Assembly (NCBI RefSeq): GCF_038443385.1
Contig: NZ_CP151726.1
Span: 1,798,001 to 1,862,000 of the forward strand
Source: Stieleria varia
GTDB taxonomy: Bacteria > Planctomycetota > Planctomycetia > Pirellulales > Pirellulaceae
Direction of reading: 5' to 3'
DNA: 64,000 nucleotides
The first letter of the stretch is position 1. The number at the start of each line of letters is the position of its first letter. The notes under the pieces were generated by a model. That model made no database searches and was not told the origin of the DNA. It worked only from the letters and a program-made list of their open reading frames with translations. The position numbers were made by a program, and so were the translations under genes. This document shows, piece by piece, positions 35,701 through 42,606 of the stretch.

Positions 35701-37031
35701 CATTGAACTACAGCGTCCCAATGGATGCCATCATCGGAAAAACCTTCGCACGTGTTCGCGTCAGCACGCATGGCGGCTTGGAGGCTGTCGGCGCCGCAAT
35801 CGATGGTGAGGTCGAAGACTACTTGATCACGATCCTGCCACCGCGTTCCGTTCAGGCCGAGATCGATGCCGGCGGGAATCTGGTCGTCCGACCGTTGAAC
35901 GGAGTCAGCTTGGACGATGCTTTGGAGCTTTCGACGGCAGATGGCAATCTGCGAATCAGCGATGCCAACTACACCGTGGTTGCCGGCGATGGCGTTTCTC
36001 AAAACGGAGCAGAAATCGTCGTTCCCTTGTCCAGCATCACCGGCTTGGTGGGAATCGATATCGATACCCAATCCGGGACCGACGCGGTCCATGTGAGTGG
36101 ATTGGCCAGGACGTTGCCCGCTGAAATAACGATCAACGCGGCCAATGCCAACCTGGTGCTCAGCGATGACTTGACGATTGATCTGGAGCCTGGTTTTTCT
36201 CCGACGGTCGGGCAAGTGTTTTCCCTGGTGAACGCTGGGACCAACGCTGGCATCACCGGCTCATTTGACAACGTCAATTTGCCCACCCCACCCGACAACA
36301 CGCATTGGGACTTGGTGGTCGGTGCAAACGAAGTCAGCATGGCTCTGTTGTCAACGCCGCCGAGAATCACGGAAGTGAGAATCGGTTCCACGAGTTGGAG
36401 CGAAGCGTTTCGGGACAGCATGGATCCCGATGGACAAGGTTACTTGCTCTCGCAAGGTGCTGAGCAACTGGCCGACGTACCATTTACCAATACCAATCAA
36501 ATCTTTGTTGGCTTTGATCAGCAAGTATTCGCCACCGGGGGAACAGCATTGCAACCCGGCGACTTTCAGCTCGTGGGTTCCCCGTCGCTGGGCATCAACT
36601 ACCAAATCGACAGCGTGAATTTTGACACCGGCACCAACACGGCCATTTTGACGATCAATCAAGAATTGTCCGCGGACAAGTTGCTGCTTCATATCGCCGA
36701 TGCTGCCATCGAGAATGGCAACGGGATCGCACTCGATGGAGAATGGTCCACTGGAAACATGGGATCATCAGGCAATGAAACGTCAGGCGGCGTATTTAAC
36801 TTTCGGTTTGATGTTCTGCCGGGCAACGTCAACAACGATCTGCTTTCGAACACCACCGATCTGTCTTACGTCCGTTCACTCGGAACACAGATAGCGGGCG
36901 TCACGCCCGAGTTTGACCCACGAGCCAACGTCAACGGCGACCTCCTGGTCAACACAACAGACCTTTCGCTCATCCGCTCCCTCGGCACGCAACTGATCAC
37001 AGGGTTGATTGATCCGACGCCGCCCAGTTGA
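32745..37031 (+). CDS. LEPR-XLL surface protein: beta-helix, GEVED and dockerin-like repeats
   Basis: 1428 residues. The N-terminus is basic (RKKLRIKHRLLHRRRLF) followed by LERLEQRQLLAA, the planctomycete LEPR-XLL-type motif. Residues about 255-560 begin DDMATIQAAIDQVAAM and read like a pectate-lyase-type right-handed beta-helix. Residues about 876-1030 are a GEVED domain (starts FDLGDAPSPF, contains VDAWIDFNFDGDWDD, ends EVEDYLITI). The C-terminus has two dockerin-type calcium loops (NVNNDLLSNTTDL and NVNGDLLVNTTDL, about 36 residues apart). Probably exported and bound to a polysaccharide or a cohesin-like partner. A catalytic role is possible but no active site is certain. Confidence 0.85.
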   Translation: MRKKLRIKHRLLHRRRLFSLERLEQRQLLAAGVNLALYEFTNNTAGNPEFFSTDTHLETTASDITSPLSLGWTGNGSPPNGLALGGAFNETTEPTPAGGQLDYFELTITQDAGYAMSTSRFSMQIRRNDPDSKNSYSVYFDDDPGAGGNNFTTKLTSGTITSEDTFESIIVDVEGLPEFTNKTTPLTFRVYAWGTAGLGTMRLDNIRVQAIQESVSESKLAYYGDAGRLLHPLDPRGNRIADFSTAGYRNSNEPIPDVTQLIDASRVVSVSPVPGDDMATIQAAIDQVAAMSLDGNGFRGVVQLTAGEFQISNQLRILDSGVVLRGVGDGDDPATDTILRGTGTLQRSLIVVGQSSGFASGIANTTHNIVDKYVPVGATSLLVDSTSNWSVGDPVVVRRPSTQEWISAIGMDNIPPRSDGGTVVQWSPGSAFDQLYERTITRIEGNRIFLNAPLMNSFEQQYGGGTVWRYTFPRINQIGIENIRGISDFVNPTDENHAQTFIELQAVEDAWVRNVTGQYLVFSTVHATSRSIRVTVDDAQSLDPVSIVTGGRRYPFNIDGQFILMQNLYSEDGRHDFVNNAATRNRGPNVFLNGTAVDSNSSSGPHQRWSSGTLYDTISTDNMTEARNRGNFGTGHGWAGANMVFWNNTATQFVIQNPPTAQNWLIGSTGQIVEETLFGPQPSGIYSEHGTPIDFGDPNNPLSSLFIAQLNQRSGEPGSEKREYVLGDFDLLEYDGVGSADDVFVDADWASSLATLGVSSHLDRSIDDRVVPFSFAYQLDSHEIVTAATLSLGLRGTGSGTSDDTLLIESLLDSRPLQSYGLPAQISQTETTPVLIELTGADLVALQDGLLNLAIDNNTAVDWAVLDLTVNTASEFDLGDAPSPFATLFADDGARHVDTGPRLGNLRDAEADGQPTGDADGDGGDDDGVMFGMLATDMTLAGVNVDLQNAAAAKVDAWIDFNFDGDWDDPGEQILDSVDIAGGMQTLNYSVPMDAIIGKTFARVRVSTHGGLEAVGAAIDGEVEDYLITILPPRSVQAEIDAGGNLVVRPLNGVSLDDALELSTADGNLRISDANYTVVAGDGVSQNGAEIVVPLSSITGLVGIDIDTQSGTDAVHVSGLARTLPAEITINAANANLVLSDDLTIDLEPGFSPTVGQVFSLVNAGTNAGITGSFDNVNLPTPPDNTHWDLVVGANEVSMALLSTPPRITEVRIGSTSWSEAFRDSMDPDGQGYLLSQGAEQLADVPFTNTNQIFVGFDQQVFATGGTALQPGDFQLVGSPSLGINYQIDSVNFDTGTNTAILTINQELSADKLLLHIADAAIENGNGIALDGEWSTGNMGSSGNETSGGVFNFRFDVLPGNVNNDLLSNTTDLSYVRSLGTQIAGVTPEFDPRANVNGDLLVNTTDLSLIRSLGTQLITGLIDPTPPS

Positions 37032-37116
37032 TGAGGCTAGATGTGGACTGTCAAAAGGTTGGTCTTGACATGCAGCGTCAATTCGCCAGTTTTGTTCCTC
37101 AATTTGGGAAATACGT

Positions 37117-37361
37117 CGAAGGCGTTTAACAACATAGCCCAGGGTAAGGTTCCCGCGAGTGTAACGAGTGGGACCGCCACCCTGGGTTCAAAACGCGATT
37201 GACTCTCACCTCACTCCCGCTCCGATTTTGGCGGCTTCGCCGCCAAAATCGGAGCGGGAGTGAGGTACTGAAGGGGACGTTATCAATACCCAGGGTTGCA
37301 GCGTCAGTTCGCCAAGGCGAATGACGGCTTTAACCCTGGGCTATGTTGTTGAACGCCTTCG
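37117..37361. mobile_element. MITE-like nested inverted repeat
   Basis: The outer arms 37117-37145 (CGAAGGCGTTTAACAACATA, then GCCCAGGGT) and 37333-37361 match at 28 of 29 positions. Inside are a short second inverted pair (ACCCTGGGTT at 37179 against CCCAGGGT near 37289) and a perfect 28-bp palindrome at 37208-37266 with a TTC apex. No coding capacity. About 245 bp with terminal inverted repeats is typical of a non-autonomous element. Confidence 0.75.
37208..37266. repeat. Perfect 28-bp palindrome with TTC loop
   Basis: Arms 37208-37235 and 37239-37266 pair without mismatch around TTC, giving the apex GGC-TTC-GCC, similar to the hairpin at 19078-19122. It lies at the centre of the MITE-like element and could be a bidirectional terminator for the convergent genes, although no T run follows. 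Confidence 0.8.
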
Positions 37362-37467
37362 GCGTAGGGAGAAAACTTGCGCCTACCAATCCCCGTAAAA
37401 CCCCATCCTTTTGACAGCCAAGTCCACCATCAAGCGATGGTGTGATGCCGATCGCTCGGACACACTC

Positions 37468-38793
37468 TCATTCGCTCGGGGAGGTTGCCGTGAACGCCCA
37501 GAGTGCTGCGTCGGTCCGGACCAGCACATCCTCGCCGGCGACCACGACGGATGCATTGGTTGTTTCATCCAGCTTGTTCTCAGCGACCTTTTTCAAGCCC
37601 GTGCGATCCGGCAGAAAGACGGTCGTGGTGCCTGACTTGGTCAGCAGATACATGTTGCCATCCGCAGTTTGTGTGATGCTGGACCAAGTCCCTCCGCCGT
37701 CACCACGGCGTTTCCAAAGCTCTTGTCCGGTCTGCACGTCCAAGCAGTGGACCACGCCACCGATGTCACAGATGTAGATCGCCCCATCATCCACGACCCC
37801 TGTGCCCAGCCAACCGCCGTCTTTGGGTTTGTGCCACAAACGATGTGTTTGCGTCACATCGCCCTGGCCGCCCACACGCACCGCCAGCGAAGCACCACTG
37901 TAGCCGCCCAACGCGACGATCACGCCGTTGCTGTACATGGGAGACGCGTAAGCCAACGGTCCACTGCCACCACAGGTCCAGAGCAGTTTGCCACTGGACG
38001 GATCAAATGCACTGACACGCCGCGACAACGTCGCGATCAACTCGGAATGTCCATCCACCTCCACGATGATCGGCGTGCTCCATGACCCACGCAGCCGATC
38101 GGCACGCGGTTTGTCGCTGCTGAAATCATTGGAGTTGCCATCGTTCTCCGGTCCGCTGAGTTTGCGTTCGCTCGCGTCATCCAGTCCCGCAATCTCCCAA
38201 CGAGTTTCGCCGGTGGACTTGTCCACGGCGATCAGGAATTCGCGGCTGCCTGGTCCAAAACTCAGGATACACAGATCATCGTGCAAGATCGGTGACGAAC
38301 CATAACCCCACATATGTTCCTGCCGCCCTAGGTCGCGTCGCCACAATTCGGTGCCTGACAAATCCCAGCACACCAATCCGGCCGAACCAAACCATGCGAT
38401 CACTCGCTCGCCATCAGTCACGGGGGATGCCGAACAAAACGGATTGGTTTTGTGGCTCGTTTCCGGCTCGGAATACTCAACGCTGCGACGCCAACGTTCC
38501 TTGCCTGTTTGCCGATCGACGCACAGCAAGGCTCGCTGGTTCGATTTTGAAAGCGGCTGCGTTAAGAAGACGAGGTCCTCCCAGACGATCGGCGTCGAGT
38601 TGCCCGGCTCAGGCAATTCCATTCGCCATTTCACGTTCTGAGTCGGCCCCCATTGCGTCACCGAGCCCTCGACGGTTGTTTTGCCAGTTCCCGTCGGCCC
38701 TCGCCACTGTGGCCAATTCGATTCGTCACCTACAGAATGCCTTGCAAATACAAGGCAACAGATCATCAGTGTCAGCGAAACGAGAGCTTTCAT
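37468..38793 (-). CDS. Exported PQQ-type beta-propeller protein
   Basis: Start taken at ATG 38791-38793, giving a signal peptide (MKALVSLTLMICCLVF) and 441 residues; the longer frame from 38838 adds a non-signal extension. It contains the SNWPQWRGPTGTG opening and repeated WxxxxGxxxW-type blades (LLCVDRQTGKERW, IAVDKSTGETRW, HCLDVQTGQELW) of the outer-membrane BamB/PQQ-like propeller family. No PQQ dehydrogenase catalytic residues are evident, so it is likely a binding or scaffold propeller. Preceded 51 bases upstream by another exported-protein gene on the same strand. Confidence 0.88.
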   Translation of the reverse strand: MKALVSLTLMICCLVFARHSVGDESNWPQWRGPTGTGKTTVEGSVTQWGPTQNVKWRMELPEPGNSTPIVWEDLVFLTQPLSKSNQRALLCVDRQTGKERWRRSVEYSEPETSHKTNPFCSASPVTDGERVIAWFGSAGLVCWDLSGTELWRRDLGRQEHMWGYGSSPILHDDLCILSFGPGSREFLIAVDKSTGETRWEIAGLDDASERKLSGPENDGNSNDFSSDKPRADRLRGSWSTPIIVEVDGHSELIATLSRRVSAFDPSSGKLLWTCGGSGPLAYASPMYSNGVIVALGGYSGASLAVRVGGQGDVTQTHRLWHKPKDGGWLGTGVVDDGAIYICDIGGVVHCLDVQTGQELWKRRGDGGGTWSSITQTADGNMYLLTKSGTTTVFLPDRTGLKKVAENKLDETTNASVVVAGEDVLVRTDAALWAFTATSPSE

Positions 38794-38844
38794 GGCGAAG
38801 GGATCTCTTTTTGGAGGGGCATCAGTGGATGGCCTCATTTATAC

Positions 38845-39663
38845 CTACTTCTGACCCTGTTTGATATCTGACAGTTTCCACGTTCCATCGACCAAAGCCA
38901 GTTGCAGGTAGAACACCGATTTGCCGATAGTCGCGAGTGGGACACGTGCTTCTCGCTTCACATAAACTTTACCACTGCCACCCTGCCACTGGGCGACGGT
39001 GTCGAGCTGCGATTGAGTGAAGATCCGTTCCTTCTCGGGCTTGCTCGAATCGCCACGCAAACTCCAGGGGCCTTCTTCGACCGATCGATCGACAATTGCC
39101 TTGAGATCTTGACGTTGAAACGCACCCAGAATTTCGTGGGCGTGCTGATTCAACTCGGCGTACTGCTTGCTCCCCTTTTTCAGTTCGGAAAATGTCGGTC
39201 CGTTCACATCGGCCTTCTGTGCGATGTGAAGCTTTTCGTAACGCCATTGACCCGCTTCCTTTTTCAATCGCACGCAGTCCAACACATTGGGTGAGTTACC
39301 ACCAAACGCGCTGGCGCGTTCAGCGATCACCACCAGTGCTTGCTCCTCGATGGAGATCTTGTCGAAATCTCCATTCCAGGAATTGGCCGCCTTGTAGATG
39401 GGTGACTGTTCACCAAAAAATTGTTCGTAGGGTGGTGTACCAGGCTGAACTTGTTTGACAACGGACTCGGGCGGCGATTTGGCCATGAACGAAGCCAACT
39501 GACCGAAGTTCTTGTCGCGAAAAGCCCCGATGATTTTGGTCACGGTCTCATTGAGCTGGGGATCTTTGCCATCCTGAGCGAGCAGAGAATCGCCGCCAAA
39601 GAGCCCCGTAAAGGCGGCTGACAACAAGATCACAATCAAGCGGATGGGATGTAACGCGAACAT
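38845..39663 (-). CDS. Exported protein with two similar small domains
   Basis: Start taken at ATG 39661-39663 (272 residues), which gives a signal peptide (LHPIRLIVILLSAAFTGLF). Two related segments follow: KIIGAFRDKNFGQLASFM near residue 40 and EILGAFQRQDLKAIVDRS near residue 165, each continuing with a beta-rich portion. They may be duplicated NTF2/SnoaL-like folds, but I do not recognise a family. Probably co-transcribed with the PQQ-propeller gene. Function unknown. Confidence 0.7.
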   Translation of the reverse strand: MFALHPIRLIVILLSAAFTGLFGGDSLLAQDGKDPQLNETVTKIIGAFRDKNFGQLASFMAKSPPESVVKQVQPGTPPYEQFFGEQSPIYKAANSWNGDFDKISIEEQALVVIAERASAFGGNSPNVLDCVRLKKEAGQWRYEKLHIAQKADVNGPTFSELKKGSKQYAELNQHAHEILGAFQRQDLKAIVDRSVEEGPWSLRGDSSKPEKERIFTQSQLDTVAQWQGGSGKVYVKREARVPLATIGKSVFYLQLALVDGTWKLSDIKQGQK

Positions 39664-40038
39664 GGCAGATTGGCACCTGTGATGAAGAAAGAATTGGCTT
39701 TCGTGAGAATTCGGCAAGCAGTGGCAGGGTATTCCATGGACCGAACGGCCTTTCCCGAGTGTAGCTGGTCAATAGCAGCCCAGCCAACCAAATGCCGTTC
39801 GATCGGACGAATCCAAAGAAGGAATAGGGGGAGGATGATTTCATCGTTCCCGATTGTGTCGCAGACTCCTCGTTTTCCGTTGCCCGATGCCTGAACCACC
39901 TGTCGGCACAAGAAAGAATTCTTCATTGACGCTTTTTGGGTGGCCGGTTCCTGATCGCAATGTGAATTCATTGTTTGGCGTTCAACGGTTCGTTGATCGC
40001 AAGGCGATTGAAATCAACTCCGACCGAGGAAACCACCA
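39664..40038. other. Divergent intergenic region
   Basis: 375 bases between divergent genes, expected to hold both promoters. I see no operator palindrome or clear promoter pair. Confidence 0.4.
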
Positions 40039-41691
40039 ATGTCTCGTCCCGTCACCTCAGAACGAAACCGTCGAACTTTCGCCAAGACCCACGGACGTCG
40101 TCGACTTGGTTTCGAACGATTGGAGATACGGCGACTCCTGGCAGCCGACATCCTGGATTCGCCCTCAGGAGGATCGGGATTCATTGAATACAGCAACAAC
40201 GAGATTTCTATCCACGGGTCGAGCAACAGTGACACGGTGCAGGTCCAGTATGTTCCCTTCTATGCAAATCCGTCTGGGATCACGCGAGTCTTGCTCAGCA
40301 ACCTTCACGGTGAACAGATCCACGAGTACCTGACGATGGGGATTCACCGCGTCAGGTTCTACGGCCACGACGGCGATGACCATTTCACCAACTCAACCAG
40401 CATTCCGTCCACCGTTTTTGGTGGCAATGGAAACGATGTGCTCAACGGTGGAAACGGTCCCGACACGCTCAGCGGCGATGCAGGCATGGACACCATCAAT
40501 GGAAATGGAGGACACGACCAGCTCTTCGGCGGCTTCGGTCTGGACACCATCAACGGCGGTAGTGGCAACGACACCATCATGGGCGGCTTTGGCTCGGACC
40601 TGTTGAACGGAGGCAGCGGCAACGATCAGATCAACGGCGAGCACGGAAATGACACGATCGACGGTGGCTGGGACGACGACACGTTGCTTGGTGGCCAAGG
40701 GAATGACCAAATCAATGGCGGATTTGGAAACGACTACATCAACGGCGGTTTGGGAGCGGACATCATTGACGGCAGTTTCGGGAACGACACACTGCTGGGC
40801 AGTCACGGGAACGATTACATCAATGGAAACGTCGGCGACGACAACCTTGATGGCGGTCCCGGTCACGATCAAATGCGAGGTGGTCAAGGAAATGACTCGA
40901 TGGACGGTGACAGCGGAAACGACAGCTTCTTTGGAGGCACTGGCACGGACTCCTATGTTGGTGCCGGAGGATATGATCGCTATTACTTGCAACCGGAAGA
41001 CAACGCCCCCTACGTCAGTTGGGCCGATGTGGAAATCTTTTTGCACGACGGCGGCAGCGAACCAATCTTGCTGTTGAGCGACTTTGGAAACGTGCTGACA
41101 ATGCCCGGCACTTGGTCGCTGTCTGACGTCGATGCCCTTGATCAAGGGCTTGGTGAATTGGTTCAGTTGACAGGGAACAACGCCCTGCTGCAAAACAAAG
41201 GCGATCTGAATTTCATTCGCTACGGTGACGTGTACGATGTCTACGCTGACGCGAGTATCGGCGAGCTCAACACCAGCGTCGGTGCGTGGAACACGGGCTC
41301 TGCGATTGCATTGATCAACAACACCTTCAGTTCGCTCCACAATGTGGTGCTGAATGTGCAACACGAGATCGCGCACAACTGGGACGAGCCGAGCGAGAAC
41401 GCCTCGATCAACGCCTTCCGCGATGTTGCTTGGGTGCAATCCGAAACCCAACCGACCGGCTATCTGCCGGCGTTGGATTCGACGGTGACCGATTGGTGGT
41501 ATGACGAAACAGACAATACGTTCGCCCACTGGTACGGAAAGAATCGCCCAGAAGAAGACTTCGCGACCTCATTCGCCGCCTACGTCGGCGTATTGATGGG
41601 GCGTAATCATGGCTACGCGTCGCCAGAGGAGACCATGGTCTTCATGGCAGAGCGATTCGCAGCACTCGATGCCTTCTTTGCCACGTTGTAG
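40039..41691 (+). CDS. LEPR-XLL protein with RTX repeats and putative zinc metallopeptidase domain
   Basis: 550 residues. After a basic N-terminus comes RLGFERLEIRRLLAADI, the LEPR-XLL-type motif. Residues about 125-307 are calcium-binding RTX nonapeptides (many GGNGNDxLNG, GGSGNDTIMGG units). The C-terminal domain has HEIAH at residues 442-446 and a downstream PEEDFATSF with Glu505/506, the pattern HExxH plus distal Glu of gluzincin-type zinc peptidases. Export and calcium-dependent folding outside the cell are expected of RTX proteins. The fusion of RTX repeats upstream of a peptidase is the reverse of serralysins, where the peptidase comes first. It precedes a sigma/kinase pair. Confidence 0.82.
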   Translation: MSRPVTSERNRRTFAKTHGRRRLGFERLEIRRLLAADILDSPSGGSGFIEYSNNEISIHGSSNSDTVQVQYVPFYANPSGITRVLLSNLHGEQIHEYLTMGIHRVRFYGHDGDDHFTNSTSIPSTVFGGNGNDVLNGGNGPDTLSGDAGMDTINGNGGHDQLFGGFGLDTINGGSGNDTIMGGFGSDLLNGGSGNDQINGEHGNDTIDGGWDDDTLLGGQGNDQINGGFGNDYINGGLGADIIDGSFGNDTLLGSHGNDYINGNVGDDNLDGGPGHDQMRGGQGNDSMDGDSGNDSFFGGTGTDSYVGAGGYDRYYLQPEDNAPYVSWADVEIFLHDGGSEPILLLSDFGNVLTMPGTWSLSDVDALDQGLGELVQLTGNNALLQNKGDLNFIRYGDVYDVYADASIGELNTSVGAWNTGSAIALINNTFSSLHNVVLNVQHEIAHNWDEPSENASINAFRDVAWVQSETQPTGYLPALDSTVTDWWYDETDNTFAHWYGKNRPEEDFATSFAAYVGVLMGRNHGYASPEETMVFMAERFAALDAFFATL

Positions 41692-41933
41692 GAGCGAGAA
41701 CGAGGGACGGGCGGAGATTCGTTTCCGCCCCCCAACGACATGCCAGGTCGAGACCAAGTCTCGTCCGCAGAATGACTCTGCATTTGCCTTTGGCCGTTCC
41801 GAATCACTATCAGGTCGCATAGAATAGAGAAACTTTCTCGCCAGTAGAGACGTTTTCTGTTGCCCTACGCGGCTCAGTTGAATCACCATGGCAGAATTCA
41901 TTGATCGATCACGCTGGCATCTCGGCCCCATTC

Positions 41934-42512
41934 ATGGAACTCGAAATCACCGACGATTGGCTGCGACGCTTGGCTGCTGGCGACCCCATCACGGCAGCCG
42001 AATTCTTTCAACGTTTCGGCGGACCGATGCAACGCGTCGCCGATCGCAACATGGGCGCACGACTTCGCCAGCGAGTGGACCCGGAAGACATCGTACAGTC
42101 TGCCTGTCGTACGTTTTTTCGCCGACTGGAGCAGGGGCAGTTCGAACTGGATGGCGAAGAAGACCTGTGGCACCTGATCTGCGCGATCACACTTAACAAA
42201 CTGAGGCGGCAAGCGAGATACCACTCACGTTTGCGTCGTGATGTCACTCGCCAAGAAGCCATCACGGACACCACCGTCGGTATCACGGATCACTCCCCTC
42301 AAGATCCTGTTTGGACCGCGCAGTGGAATGAAGTCATGGCGGAGTGTTTCGACGGATTGTCAGAGGAGCAACGTAAAGTGCTGCAGATGCGACTGGAAGG
42401 CTACCGACAGATGGAGATCGCGGAAGCGGTCGGATGCGCCGAGCGAACCGTGCGGCGAATCCTGGCCGGCGTACGCGATCAATTGCTCAAGCAAGCCGAT
42501 TTTGATTCTTGA
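41934..42512 (+). CDS. ECF-type RNA polymerase sigma factor
   Basis: 192 residues from ATG 41934; a TTG at 41901 would add 11 residues. Region 2 is seen in RLRQRVDPEDIVQSACRTFF and region 4 in LSEEQRKVLQMRLEGYRQME and IAEAVGCAERTVRRILAGV. The sequence RVDPEDIVQ is typical of the planctomycete sigma factors linked to Ser/Thr kinases. The kinase gene starts 95 bases downstream on the same strand. No anti-sigma gene is adjacent. Confidence 0.92.
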   Translation: MELEITDDWLRRLAAGDPITAAEFFQRFGGPMQRVADRNMGARLRQRVDPEDIVQSACRTFFRRLEQGQFELDGEEDLWHLICAITLNKLRRQARYHSRLRRDVTRQEAITDTTVGITDHSPQDPVWTAQWNEVMAECFDGLSEEQRKVLQMRLEGYRQMEIAEAVGCAERTVRRILAGVRDQLLKQADFDS

Positions 42513-42606
42513 AGCGCGACTCGCCGTTGGGACTCTCATGAAAAAGCTGATGCGTAAAATTCACTCTCGACTGGACGCAGAGTAGCGACATGAACGAAGC
42601 AGCGAC

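Larger units (their letters stand above)
37032..37467. other. Intergenic region mostly filled by a MITE-like element
   Basis: Between two convergent genes. Contains the nested palindrome at 37117-37361 described separately; the remaining bases show nothing. Confidence 0.6.

Noticed and set aside
39920-39960. TTGACG near 39926 as a promoter for the RTX gene
   Set aside because: No convincing -10 element was found at the right spacing, so it was not reported as a feature.
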